Assembly: GCA_008931825.1 (NCBI GenBank)
Contig: QXVZ01021493.1
Coordinates: 1-32,001 of the forward strand
Source: Phallusia fumigata
Lineage: Eukaryota; Chordata; Ascidiacea; Phlebobranchia; Ascidiidae
Length of the DNA: 32,001 bases
Direction: 5' to 3'
Below the pieces are notes generated by a model that was not told the origin of the DNA, did not search any database, and was given only the letters and a program-made list of their open reading frames with translations. Of this stretch, positions 1 to 11,621 are shown piece after piece. Position 1 is the stretch's first letter; the number at the start of each line of letters is the position of its first letter. The position numbers were made by a program, and so were the translations under genes.

Positions 1-48
1 TTAGACAGGAATAAAATTTATATTTTTATAACAGGTGAAAACAAAGAT

Positions 49-2445
49 TTACTTTTCATGAAATATTTCTTGGTTGCCAATTCTTTCTCGTTGTATTTTG
101 TCTGAAAGTTGAAGTGACTGCATTTCAAGACGTGCATGGGAATTTTCCAGACGCCTCAAATTCTAAAAAATTAATAAATATTTCAAAGTCAAATGGTATT
201 TTTTATGGAAGCATACAAGTATTTCAATCATATTTCAAAGAGATTTATTTAACTTTTATTTTATTATATTGTGCACTTTTTACTTAAACTTGTGACAAAC
301 CTTTTGTTTCTCATCAATTTTGACACCCATTTCCATAATCTTTTCCAAAACTTTATCTGTCACCCTTTAATATGAAAACAAACATTTTGTACTCAATTTA
401 CACTAGATGTGCCCTTAATTCAATTATGTCTACCTTTTTTCATCAGCATTTTTCTCTTTTTGCTGAACAATTGCTGCTTCAGTTTGACTCTAAACATAAT
501 AAAAACTTGATTTAGGTTTTGTAATTTAGAACAGATCATTTATTCATAAAACAAACATGTTGGGTTTGTGGAATCTATTACAGTGTGGATTTCTCTATTC
601 TGCTTAATTTTTTGATTTCACCTAATTGCCCTGGTTATTTTACTAAGCACCCAGTAAAATTACAATGGGTTTTCCCAAACTGAAGTCGCCCAACGATAAT
701 ATAGACACAAACTGTAGCAGAGCAGGAGATATATAGTCAACTGATTAAAAACAAACTTATTAGGGCATGTTTTAACCAAATAAAGGAGCAGTAAAGCACA
801 CAAATTATATTCACCACTTGAGATTTTAGATCAGAAAGCAACTCAGCTGCTTCCCTTCTCTCAATTTCCATATCTTCTGCAAGATTTTCATGACCAATGT
901 CAATGTCTTTGGTTTGGTGTTTCACATCCCGCAAAGCATCCCTTGTTTCATTAAGGATGATCTGTTTGCTGAAATGTGAAATCGATTGAACATAATGCAT
1001 AATTTAATACAGTATTTCTCGAACTTTTGAATAGTTGGTTGGATTTTTGACGCACCAGCCATAAGAATTTAATTAACGTTTATTATCAAAGGTGTATTTA
1101 TATGTTTAATTTAATTTGAGGTGTGGGCTTGGTTTATATTATTAAGTCAGCTAAGTTTAGCTAAAAAACACTCTACCTTGGAAAACTAAAATGAAACACA
1201 GTGTAAGAGCCACGGTTTTAAAGATAAGAAAAGCAATAGAAACATATTGGACCTTAATCAAACCTAGTCTTATAATNATTAACGTTTATTATCAAAGGTG
1301 TATTTATTAATACAAAAACAAAAAGAAATGTATTTATATGTTTAATTTAATTTGAAGTGTGGGTTTGGTTTATATTATTAAGTCAGCTAAGTTTAGCTAA
1401 AAAACACTCTGCCTTGGAAAACTAAAATGAAACACAGTGTAAGAGCCACGGTTTTAAAGATAAGAAAAGCAATAGAAACATATTGGACCTTAATCAAACC
1501 TAGTCTCATAATGATATTTAACATCAACTTACTTTGCCTTGTCAGACATTCTTTGGTTAAGCTGTGCAATGATCTCATCATGCTCATGTCGAACTTGATT
1601 GCATTCGGGATGCAGTTTGGCATTTTCCTGCGCCAGTTCCTTATGTTTCTTGCCAAGTCTTTCTGTTTCCTCCTGGGCCAATCCCAATCTCTTCTGCATT
1701 GATTTCATGTCATCCTCATTGGCAAGTCGAGCAGCCAAAACAGCATCTGGATTAAAAATGTTTTGGGAAATTACGGTGCGTTTTGTTCACAGCAAGACAT
1801 TTTTACCTTCCATTTCTTTTCTGTACTTGTCTGGTAAAATTTGAAGAGCATATCGCTTTTTACTTGATTCTATAGTTTCTACTTCGAGGTGGTCCCGTAA
1901 ATCCTTTCGATTCTTCTCCTGAAATATATTTCAATTGCAATTAAACACTTTTTGCTTGATTCTCCAGTTTCTATTTTAAACTGATCCCAAATCTTTGTGA
2001 TTCTTCTCCCATTTTCTTACCAGGTCTGAAAGACTCTGGGCAACAGAATAAAAGTCCTCTAGATGACTTTCATACATTTTTCCATCTTGCTCTGCCACTT
2101 GTATTGCTAGTACAGAAATATATAAGATTAAACATTGAACAATTAGTTCTTACAGTAAAAAAGTCAAATTATTTATCAACTTTTGTTGCCACAGAAAACA
2201 TGTATTTATGCATAGTTTTTATTAGTTTACCATGTTAGTGTTATTATTTTCCAGAAAAATCAATGTTTTTCTAGAAAGACAGCAAGGCATTTCCACCATT
2301 GTAGCTTAAATAATACTTTCATTGGCTTACCAAATTCTTGCACACGATGAATTGTTGCATTGACGGTTTGTGAATTAATAGTTGCAACATTTGTTGAAAC
2401 GATTCCACCCTCCTCCACATCTATGTCATCTTCTGTCCTTTCCAT
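49..2445 (-). CDS. Unidentified coiled-coil protein, 8 exons, 304 aa
   Basis: I could not assign a family. Joining 2445-2331, 2106-2021, 1918-1807, 1746-1533, 968-815, 489-434, 364-301 and 162-49 gives one open frame in which every intron is GT-AG and all phases agree. The acidic N-terminus begins MERTEDDIDVEEGGIV. The rest is charged, heptad-like helix, for example EETERLGKKHKELAQENAKL in exon 4 and RRLENSHARLEMQSLQLSD in exon 8, which indicates a long coiled coil. No membrane segment or signal peptide is seen. The start is the first ATG after the divergent promoter region. The end is less certain: the last exon reads to TAA at 49-51, but the bases overlapping that stop also form a possible donor (AA|GTAAATC), so the gene may continue past the window edge. 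The intron between exons 4 and 5 contains an assembly duplication. Because it faces the axonemal gene IQCD head to head, a ciliary or basal-body role is a reasonable guess. Confidence 0.72.
1072..1513. repeat. Allelic duplicate around a single-N join
   Basis: The sequence 1072-1276 is repeated at 1278-1513 after a lone N at 1277. The second copy differs by scattered substitutions (GAGGTG/GAAGTG, TCTTATAAT/TCTCATAAT) and has about 30 extra bases near 1310-1340. It lies inside an intron of the coiled-coil gene. The pattern fits two haplotypes placed in series by the assembler, not a natural tandem repeat. Confidence 0.85.
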
Positions 2446-3183
2446 TGTAAAACGATGCGTGTTGTGGTTAGTATTACCGGTACTACTATAGATAGGCCGA
2501 TGTTTTTATGAAATACCCCAAAACACGTTTTTTACTAGAGTTCACGGCACATTGCTATGTTCTGTTTACTTGACGTTGACACACTTTCAAGTCTCAATAT
2601 CGAATTAAACCACTCGATGTCGCCCAACCAAACAAAGCGTTTCCAAGGGAATCCCAACAAACATAAATACTGAGCAGTGTAGTAAACTATAATTTTCAAA
2701 ATTTTGCGTTAAACTTCAACTTTTCAATTATTCAGTAATAAAAAAAACAATTAACGTACATTTTTACGTATCTTTTTGACACATTTAGCCTAAAAATGGG
2801 GCGCAATATAAATATGTTTTTGTAAAAAACTGCATCGAAACGGAAATTTCTCATCTTCTCTCGCGGCAACCGAGTTGTGCTTATTTCATTTGGGTATTTC
2901 ATTTGTCTGGTCCAACGTAACAAAACTAGTTAGTACGATAAAAATGACAGACGTTTTGTACCCCAAGTTGGAGACCATTGGTGAGAACGTTTCACCTTTT
3001 GGCCAGAAAAAAATGGGTGCATCAGGNGCCTAAAAATGGGGCGCAATATAAATATGTTTTTGTAAAAAACTGCATCGAAACGGAAATTTCTCATCTTCTC
3101 TCGCGGCAACCGAGTTGTGCTTATTTCATTTGGGTATTTCATTTGTCTGGTCCAACGTAACAAAACTAGTTAGTACGATAAAA
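2446..3183. promoter_or_regulatory. Divergent promoter region between coiled-coil gene and IQCD
   Basis: The start codons of the two genes point away from each other across this stretch, so it must hold both promoters. About 240 bases of it (2788-3027) are an assembly duplicate, which leaves roughly 500 bases of true spacer. No clear TATA box or recognisable RFX-type X-box was found by eye. No other gene is seen here; the short frames that overlap belong to the duplicated IQCD first exon. Confidence 0.55.
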
Positions 3184-3266
3184 ATGACAGACGTTTTGTA
3201 CCCCAAGTTGGAGACCATTGGTGAGAACGTTTCACCTTTTGGCCAGAAAAAAATGGGTGCATCAGG
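2788..3266. repeat. Identical 239-base duplicate around a single-N join
   Basis: Bases 2788-3026 recur, apparently without change, at 3028-3266, with a lone N at 3027. The duplicate includes the IQCD 5' flank, the start codon and 28 codons of exon 1. The first copy (ATG at 2944) runs into GGN GCC TAA and cannot make the protein. The second copy (ATG at 3184) continues to a proper donor. It reads as an unmerged contig overlap. Confidence 0.9.
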
Positions 3267-5361
3267 GCGAATTGATAGCGCCAACAGTCAACAGGTAAGA
3301 TTGTAATGATATCTTTTCAGTCTTTGGCAAGGCTACATCAAACAAGCTACCTTTTTGTTATCTGTTTTAGGGTGTTTCCGCTGCGTTACGAATTTTGGAG
3401 CCGACCAGAAAAAAGTTGGCAACAGTTGAAACTCAGCGCATTATTGAATGTCTAGATGATTGTATAAGAAGGCATGAACTCTGTGCCGCTGTAATGTACA
3501 TTCTTATACCAAAAGAGGAAATCTTGGAAAAATATAGTCTTGCCCTTGGTGTTGAATTGGCCACTGCTATTAAATCTCACAGGTATTATTCAAATAGTAA
3601 ATTTCTGCACTGACCAAAAATTAACTGACAAGTTACACTACTGAATCTTAAATTTTGTGTTCTTTATATTGTAGAACACTTTGTCATATGCTTGAGGAAA
3701 GCATAGAGAACCAAGATGATAAAACTTCTTCTCTACAAAGCCAAATAAATGAGTCCTGCAAGAATATTATGCGTTTGTTTTCAAAAAATCCAACAATTTC
3801 TACAGCCATCCGTGGGGAATATTCACAACATCTCAAAATCGGCTATGCGCCACTTGCAAACACTGCAAAACTCATCACCAATCTAACAGGTGAAATGTTG
3901 TGTTTCACTGGTTGTAATGTTCCTTTAAAGTTTGGGGTTGTCAAGAAGTGTAAGAATGAATGTGTGCAACTGTCATACTATTCTATTGCACCAGACTAGC
4001 CATCAGAAGTAACAAAATAAAGTCTTGGTCATTTCATCCAGTTGCATGGAATACATGGAAGCATGTTTATTATTTGTGCATAAGCATTGCTAATATAATA
4101 CAGTAATTAACTTGATTTCTATTTAGAACTTAGAGCAATTATGTTTGAGCGACTTTTAACCACACCAGTAGAAGAGACTGATCGCTCGAAATACCTGCTA
4201 CAAGTTTCTGAACGTGAAAAGAGCAACGAAACAATTATCGACAAGCTTCAGACACAGTTGGATGCTGCAATTGATGTACAAAATTACTTGCAAATTTGAA
4301 GAGTGTCAAGTGATTATTTACGGTTTCTCATTTGTTTTCAGGATAAGGAACAAGAGCTAAACAAGCGAAATGAAACTATCCGTAGGTTGAAAAATGACTT
4401 ACATCAGATTGAGCAATTTTCTGAAGAACATGTGAGGAGAACTAAAACTGAAGCTGACAAACAACAGGTGGGGCTCTGATTGACTTCTAACATCCTTGTC
4501 CTGCAACTATTTAATTGCAGTAACTCTGGTACACTGATCAATGTGGCTGTGGTGTGTAAACAAATTTTCCATTGTTTTTAGGCTGCTGACAGTCGCAGTA
4601 GTGATGGCAAGCAGTCTAAACTCATAACAGAACTGGAACAGCTTCAGGATCAGTTAAATAGAATGCTGCAAGAAAATCGCGAGGTTGAACAAGCACTTCG
4701 AAAGGTAACTAAAATTAATTTAAGTTTGAGTAGGGTGTGTTGTGCTGGAGCTACTACATGTAGATTATTTATTGTTGGGTAATAAGACGTTTTGTGAATA
4801 AGTTTGATTAGGGCAGATTTGTTTCAGAAAAATGTTTGTTTCTCAAAAAACATCTGTTTTAGAGAAAGTACAAGATTGAAACTGAGGTTGAAAACTGGAT
4901 CACCAAGTATGACCAAGACATGGGAGAGAAACAAGATGAGTATGAACAGATTGATGAAGTGTATACAAGGGAAAAGAAACAACTCAGGTGCTAATGATTA
5001 CTAAAACAAACAACATATGCTTCTGTATCAACAGCAAAGTTTAGTTTTAAAAATTTCCATTCAATTGTATTAAGTGAGCTTGAAGAGAAATTTCAAGTGT
5101 TGGAAGAAGAATACACCAAAATTATGGAGGAACGAAGAATTGCCAGGGAAGAAAAGGAAGCGAGAGAACTGGAATTGGCACTCATGGTTAAGGTAAGTAA
5201 TGAGCCAGGTTGTCTTTTGTTGTTTTTTATGGTTTTGTAACTGAAGTATATTTAAGGCTGCCATCACTGTGCAAGCTTTCTTCCGTGCTTACAAAGTTCG
5301 CAAGGCCCTCAAGTCAAAGGCAAAGAAAGGTGGCAAGGGTAAAGGAAAGAAGAAAAAGTGA
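3184..5361 (+). CDS. IQCD: Dynein regulatory complex subunit 10 (IQ domain-containing protein D)
   Basis: DRC10 is a coiled-coil subunit of the nexin-dynein regulatory complex, which links axonemal doublets in motile cilia and flagella. Exons 3184-3294, 3371-3582, 3675-3889, 4127-4275, 4342-4467, 4582-4704, 4863-4987, 5075-5192 and 5257-5361 join in phase to 427 aa, close to the roughly 450 aa of the human protein. Recognisable family blocks are [14 protein letters not shown] in exon 4, [11 protein letters not shown] then [20 protein letters not shown] across exons 6-7, and a C-terminal IQ-type motif [19 protein letters not shown] followed by a Lys/Gly-rich tail ending in KKKK. The middle is coiled coil; there is no membrane segment. 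All introns are GT-AG and under 250 bases. The start at 3184 was chosen because the upstream ATG at 2944 belongs to a duplicated fragment that hits a stop. It shares a promoter region with the coiled-coil gene on its left and converges on ESS2 on its right. Confidence 0.94.
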
Positions 5362-5802
5362 AAAGCAATTACTCATATGATGTTGTTCTGATGTAAAATA
5401 CAAACTCTGTGGATTCTACTGTGCTTTTAACTTTTTCTTTTGTACGTCATTTTTGCCAATTTTTATTTGCTTTTGTAGAACATGTAGGTATAAAGGTAGT
5501 AATTATCTGTTGAAAGAGACCCAATTGATAGAAAGACACATGTATTGTACAAGTTCCCTCATTCAGTTTTTAACAGTGTATTGCATAAACCTAAAAGCTG
5601 ATATTTTGAACTGCATGGCCTTTGACCAACAGATATGAACTTTGTTTGTAACAAACAGCCTAAAACCGTTATTTGTGTCATTATGCAACAGCAGCTTTGC
5701 ATTTCTCCATTACTTTGCAACCTCTCACTTCTCTTCATCCACAAATTATCCCTCGTAACATCTGATAGAATTACCCATGCATGGGAATTATTACAAGTGG
5801 AT
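5362..5802. other. Convergent 3' intergenic region of IQCD and ESS2
   Basis: This stretch separates two genes that end toward each other and must hold both 3' UTRs. A reverse-strand AATAAA (TTTATT near 5462) could serve ESS2. The short open frames here show no family signature and I see no gene. Confidence 0.6.
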
Positions 5803-8800
5803 TTAGAAAAAATCGGAGGCTGCTTTTCTTGTTTTGCTTGGAATATTCAGTAGATTGTCAGTAATACTTCTACCAGGCGTAGGGTTCTAAAAAAAACATT
5901 ATGTATAATTTATCGGTAAATCTATGGAAGTTTTCCAGTTTTTGAACAAATTGTATTTAACTCAAAACATTGCCACATGTTTACTTGCTTTATAAACATT
6001 TTATGTTGGGCATTAGAAAACCTGCCAGTCACAAATTACTACTGTTTACCTTGGGTGTTTTTCTGGAATTCGGAGTTGGAGTCTTGGCAATTGGAGTTTC
6101 ATTTCCTCTTGATTGTCTTTCAGAGGGAGTTGGTGTATAACTGGCCTTGAGTGCTCTGTCAGTACCTACCATACAAAAGTTAACGTAAAAAACTAAAAGT
6201 GTGTTTTTCACCATGTTGCCATTCCATGTACACTTTTACCCAATTTGAAAACAAATATACATTCAGTAGTTTATTTTGCATTGGGTCCCACAGGTATGTT
6301 AGCTTTTTATGACATAATTGTATCTGCAGGTAGAAATGCATTGGTCCCCACACATGCAAAGTTTCATATTAAGAAATTCCATCTAATTTTGACATTGTTT
6401 AACACTTTGACCCATTTTATGGAGTTTGTGCATGGACAAGCAGCAAAAAGAAAAACAGAGTAAAAACTACGTGCCTTCTTGAGGAAGGAGACACATAAAA
6501 CATTTACAAGTCACAGCATACCCAAGTTAATTTTTTTGTTAACTAATCTTCTGGCTGCAGGTGAAAGAGTGTTCAGACGTTCTGTGCTCATAATTGATCC
6601 TGTCTTTGGTGTACCCAAAACACTGGCTTTCATTTGCTTTAAGGCAGCATCTTTCTTTGCCCTATCAAAAGTATTTATGTGGAATGTTTTTCCAAATGTA
6701 AACTAACCAAAAACAGAACTGTTTATTGATAAAAAAGGACAATAAACCTTTCAGTTTTCCTTACTTAGTCATTTCAAAAACAACTTTTTTCGGTATCTTT
6801 AAACATAAACATAATGTTCACTTAAAAATTTACCGCTTTTTCTTAGTATGTTGGTCAACCATCTTGTAGGTTAATTTATCTCTTTCGCTGTCCTCAGGAA
6901 AGCGGAATGAGGGACCAGGTGTAAAATTGCCGTCAGCTCTTGCAGGAGTGCTCTCAATTTCACCCCATGTCATAAGGGGAGACTCGTTTACCCCTAAAAA
7001 TTGTCAAATTAATAAAGTCCTAATAAACTTGTTTTAGCAGGTTGCATATTCAAAACATTGAGCCTGCTCATTACATTTTTNTACCCCTAAAAATTGTCAA
7101 ATTAATAAAGTCTTGATAAACTTTTTTTAGCAGGTTGCATATTCAATTTTTAACTTGTACAGAAATGTTTTTATCACAGTAATACCTGGCATTGGTGATG
7201 GTGTGGCTACAAAGCCAAATCCAGCAACCCTTGGAGACTGATGTGGTATCAGGGATTTGCCATCATGACCCACTTTCTCTCCTGTCAAGAGTTTGCTTTC
7301 TGAAGCTGCAAGTGCTATCTTTGCATGGCAGTTTGCGTTTTTAAATGGATCACTGGAAAATCTTGTGTTTTTGTGTTCAATAATTCTTGGCTTTTTGAAA
7401 ATGTCTGAATCATTGGGATCATCAATTCCTGCCAGAAGAGTATATTTTGTGTGACTTTGATTTTACCATGCATGATTACAGATACTGACCTTCTGGATAG
7501 TACATAAGGGCATTTTTGTTGGTATATTTCCACATGTGAATAGGTTTTGTTTTGCCTTCCCCACCAACTGAATTACCATTCTGTAATACAATGTTGCTGG
7601 AAAAATACAAACCTGTTCCCAACCATCAATGTTTTGCTCAGTGCTTATAAGCTTTAAAGCATAAATATATTTCGACTAATCTTTTGTTAACACAGCACCA
7701 AATATTAACATGAGATAACCATTGCCTAACCAAACATATCAGTTTAGAACCACCATCATACCTAACCTAAATACAAAATGCAGACATATGGCTTAATTAC
7801 CTTTATTGCTGCATTTTTAAGTTGTAACAGTATGGCTAACCTGCTGTGCATCTGTAATGGCAAGCCTCTCAGAAGGGATTCCTTCAAGTTGCAATATTCT
7901 CTCTGTGACAGCAGCATGTTCCTTTTCAGCTTCATACAACCAGCCATGTTTTTCACGTCTTGCCTGGTCGGCCCTACGATTAACAGTTAATTAAGTTTTA
8001 CCATACTAAAGGCAGCAGTTAGAAGCCTGTAATAAGTCATTACTTGTCCATGATGCCTTCAAAGGACTCATTATCTTCACTTGTATATTTAGATAGAAAT
8101 CTGTCCAATCCTATTTCATTGTCTTTCTGTCCAGTGGAGCTGTCAGATTCTGGAACTGAAGACCTTGCTTGGTCCCTACAAGCCATCATATTTAATTTTT
8201 TTTTGTTGACTTGCATTCTTTTTGTTTTAATTTCACAGCATATGCTTACACATTTAAGCGTTCAGACTGTTTTGCATGAACTTGCTCATTAATTTGCTTG
8301 GTGGAGGAGGAGGGCCGCTTGTCTCCAGCTAAAGGAGTCTCAAATGTGGCAGGGGAGGGAAGAGGGGTACTACCTAAAGTCAAACAAAAGTGCGCATTGG
8401 ATTTGCAACTTATATTTATGACACCACATATTTTGCTAGACTACAGTGTTTGCAAGTCAATGTATTGTTACTATACAATGGACAAGGTAACAAAACAAAC
8501 CGATAAAGGATGCAGGAGTGCTCCCCCTTCGTACAGCTGCATATTTCAAGGCTATTTGTCTCATTTGCTCAAAATCTTTTCTTTCTTCTGCATCTAGATA
8601 TTCCTTTTGGTCCTTCAAATGTTCATGGTCAGGAAAGAAATCTCGAACAATGATCTTTTCTACATTCTGCAAAACAAACATATTTGCTACAGCCAACAAA
8701 AAAATAGTAATTGGTTATTTTGCTATTAGGTGATGATGTTTGCAATAGCCAATTTCGAAAAAATTGCTTAAGGGAAACTCATAAGGATTTAATATTTGAG

Positions 8801-9100
8801 ATGGCTATCCTTTATTCATTAGGCGTTTTGATGTAATCATGGATCCAGTATAAGGAAACAGTTTAAAAGCAGGTTTGTTCATGCAGAGAAACTCTGTTTT
8901 TCAATCTGGCTCAATAGTACAACTCTGTCAATTAAAAGTATTTGTTAATAAATGTTTTAAAAATTAGCACAACATAATACCTCTGTGTAGCTCTCTTCAT
9001 CTAGCACTTCCTTGGGAATTTTTCTTTTTTTGGACACATTATGTTCTGTGGTTGCTACTGTAAGTGCCGATTTTTCTGTTACTGCAACGACTTTTTTCAT
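5803..9100 (-). CDS. ESS2: Splicing factor ESS2 (DGCR14/Es2 family), 11 exons, 502 aa
   Basis: ESS2 is a nuclear protein associated with the late (C-complex) spliceosome. Exons 9100-8981, 8666-8501, 8373-8250, 8175-8044, 7973-7841, 7580-7490, 7428-7186, 6993-6834, 6661-6522, 6165-6050 and 5886-5803 join in phase to 502 aa (human about 476). Family landmarks appear in order: VLDEESYTE then VRDFFPDHEHLKDQKEYLDA, FLSKYTSEDNESFEGIMDK, HMWKYTNKNALMYYPEG, FKKPRIIEHKNTRF, SPRVAGFGFVATPSPMPG, VNESPLMTWGEIESTP, TDRALKASYTPTPSE and the terminal SITDNLLNIP...ASDFF. A long helical N-terminal half is followed by a Thr-Pro-rich tail, as usual for the family. Exon 11 was placed from its acceptor and the conserved end; if unspliced, exon 10 would instead stop at 6029 after VNSSNL. 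The intron between exons 7 and 8 contains a duplicated assembly fragment that repeats the exon 8 acceptor. The coding region is CpG-poor. Confidence 0.96.
6989..7145. repeat. Partial duplicate around a single-N join in ESS2 intron 7
   Basis: About 64 bases beginning TACCCCTAAAAATTGTC at 6989 recur at 7082, just after the N at 7081, with a few substitutions (AGTCCTAATAAAC/AGTCTTGATAAAC). The first copy is followed by about 28 bases absent from the second. The duplicate includes the exon 8 acceptor and its first few coding bases. It most likely reflects two alleles with an indel. Confidence 0.8.
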
Positions 9101-11162
9101 GTTGAAGACGTAGGATGGATCTACTTTCTTGATTTGAAGTAAAGTAGGAACAAAAACAACTCAACATTTATCCACAGAATTTTTTCGTAGAAAGACAGAC
9201 GATTCTCCAACGAGTTTGGACTTCTGGAGTTTATTTCTGTGTTCACTCGTGCGTGACTACACCTTTGAGGGTAATAGACATCTTACAACATTATTTTGGA
9301 GTTGCTTTTGAATTTATCACAGGATATATTACATGATTATATACTGTTTCAATTGCGCTTTAAGGTAAATTGAATTTAGGGTTGAATGCATTTGCGCATA
9401 GAAATTTCAACCACAATTTTAAGGAACTTAAAATCTTGTCGTTAAAAGGAAAATAGTTCTAGCAAATTTAAAATCTGTTAATTGTAAGAAATAAAGACGG
9501 ATCTATTTATTTATTCATTTTTTTGTTACTGCAGACAGGGCCGGAATTACAAAATGAGACCTATTCAAGATATTTAAAACATATATGTTCAGGCAGTGAT
9601 GGGATTTCAGACGGTTCGCACCGCTTCGCAAGAACAGATTCTTGGAATTCTTTTAGTCGCGAGAGCCGGTTGTTGACTTCTGAAGACTTTGATAGCAAAA
9701 GAACCTGTTGTTTATCAGCCCTGGACAAAAAATACTCTGTTTAAAATAAATTATCTCACCACTCTGTTTAGGTGTCCAATGACAGCGAAACACTGTCCAT
9801 GTTATTTCTTTGATTGATGTATGATTTTTTAAACCTTACCTATTGTATTATTTTGGTTCTGTTGTCTTAGATTTTGAAAATGATTTTACAAAATTTTGGG
9901 AGTCTTATTAAGATATCGCTTGTTTTATTCATCGTAAATCGGGTACCGACATGCTGACTGCTGACTAAAACGTTTCAAATGATCCACGCTACCCGATAAA
10001 GGGGGCAATGGAAAAGCAAACTAACAGTTTTGTTTAAAAAAATGAAAGTTAGATTGTTTTCGGGCTTAAGCGCTTACAACCCCTTTCAGCTTTTTTTCTC
10101 TGGGTTAGCTACTGTTGCCCTCAAAAACAATCAACATACCTGGTTGCGCCAAAACAAAAATCGTCAACGTATTTTTGTTTCTTGCCTTATTTTAGGTTTA
10201 TGGCACTTGAGTTTTGTGTCGATTTAGTTGCAAAATTGTTACAAGATATTTCAAATTGTGGGATGTCTGGACCTCAATACCTCAATTTAGAGGTTGTTTA
10301 TTAACGTAACAGATAAAAACGTTGAATCAGCGTCGCCTCAAAGTTATCACCTCGACCGCAAGGCACGCCTATCTCTGTGTCACAAACCGTTTTTCGCCGG
10401 TTCAAAGTAAACGCCTTATGCTTTAAAACCCGCCCCCATTTAGCGGTCGGGCATAATTGGCGATAACAATTAACACATCGCAATCGAATCTGTTGGCTCG
10501 TGCGTGCCCCACTCCAATTCTCTGTCACCCTTTGTTGCGTGTTGTTTTGTTAACATAGCAAGACACGTCTGTCACCAGGTTGGCTTTCATCTCACCGACG
10601 CTATACTTCCTGCCATGTCGCGATCTGCCCTCGATTGTTTTAATACATAACGATATTTCTGGAGTTCGCCCGTTCCATATCGTTTTCTTAAGCTGGACAC
10701 AGGGTATCGTTGGCAGTTGACGTCAAACAGTTCCTGTCGAGCAAGTCCCCGGGCCACACAACAGAGAGTAAACAGCATTCCAGCCGTTTGTCCCGTCCCG
10801 AAGCGTATTCACAATAAGTGTTGCTGGATAAAGACATGATCTGTATAAAAATATTAAAATACAATACAGCGTGTGCTTGGTAGTGAGCAAATTTAGCTTT
10901 TCAATCACTTCCGTTTCCTAGTGCGTTATAGCAGCCGCTTACGGTTTTTTTTCATAAGCTTTTGTGTGAAACGTGTTTCTTGTGTTAAAAAATAAAACAT
11001 ATTTTATTGTTTAAAAAAAAAACTGTTGGTGAATTCGAATATAGGTAACAACTTTTCGCAAGATAGCACGTTCGCAGCCAAATACAAGTTAGGCGTACGC
11101 TGTTGACAGTGCAAAAAACTAAAAGTTGCCCAAGATTTTTTCTTCAGTAATAGTCTAAAACG
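9101..11162. other. No recognised gene; composition changes from CpG-poor to CpG-rich
   Basis: This stretch holds the 5' flank of ESS2 and the 3' flank of the calmodulin-like gene. Open frames up to 75 codons have no recognisable motif, no consistent splice structure and overlap one another. CpG dinucleotides become frequent from about 9.2 kb onward. AATAAA-type signals at 10991-10996 are on the wrong strand for the calmodulin-like gene. Nothing else can be supported. Confidence 0.5.
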
Positions 11163-11621
11163 CTACTGTTGCTTTGCCATCATGCGTGTAACGAACTCTT
11201 CATAGTTCACTTGTCCGTCACCATCCACCTCCGAATTCCTGATCATTTCATCCACCTCCTCTTCAGTGAGGACCTCGCCGATGGTGGTCATCACTTGTCG
11301 GAGTTCGGCCGCTGCAATAAAACCGTTTGCCTCCTTATCGAAGACGCGGAATGCATCCCGGATGTCGTCTTCAGTGAAGATTGGTTCCTTGCTCCTCTTT
11401 GCCATGACGGTAAGAAAATCAGCAATGTCAATCCAACCCATTCCTTCAGCATCTGCCTCTTCGATTATAGCTGCAAGATCAGCCTCGGATGGGTAGAATC
11501 CAAGGGAACGAATTACTGTGCCAATGTCCTTGTTTAGAACTGGGCCGTCCTCTTCCTTGGCGTACGCCTTGTATGCGCTTTTAAATTCTGCGATTTGCTC
11601 TTCAGTAAGCTGGTCTGCCAT
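11163..11621 (-). CDS. Intronless calmodulin-like EF-hand protein, 152 aa
   Basis: The protein is almost calmodulin length (149 aa) and collinear with it: [17 protein letters not shown] at the N-terminus, [19 protein letters not shown] in EF3 and [19 protein letters not shown] at the end. It is probably a calcium sensor, but the binding loops are altered. EF1 ([12 protein letters not shown]) has lost the first Asp and looks dead. EF2 ([12 protein letters not shown]) has Met at position 5 and Asp instead of Glu at position 12. EF3 has Glu for Asp at position 3. EF4 has Glu for Asp at position 1. The central linker ([14 protein letters not shown]) also differs from calmodulin. The coding region has no intron, unlike typical animal calmodulin genes, so a retroposed or diverged duplicate is likely; the open frame is intact. 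The sequence CTACAG just before the start could be a 5' UTR splice acceptor. It is not a canonical calmodulin gene. Confidence 0.9.
   Translation of the reverse strand: MADQLTEEQIAEFKSAYKAYAKEEDGPVLNKDIGTVIRSLGFYPSEADLAAIIEEADAEGMGWIDIADFLTVMAKRSKEPIFTEDDIRDAFRVFDKEANGFIAAAELRQVMTTIGEVLTEEEVDEMIRNSEVDGDGQVNYEEFVTRMMAKQQ

Noticed and set aside
2944-3026. Alternative first exon of IQCD
   Set aside because: It is an apparently identical copy of the exon at 3184 ending at an N and reaching a stop; an assembly duplicate explains it better.
6029-6049. ESS2 ending with VNSSNL at an early stop
   Set aside because: The preceding AAG|GTAAAC is a good donor and exon 5886-5803 supplies the conserved ESS2 C-terminus in phase.
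9536-9725. CAGGGCCGG ... CAGCCCTGG ends suggesting a transposable element
   Set aside because: Only about 7 bases pair and the flanking 8-mers do not match, so an element cannot be supported.
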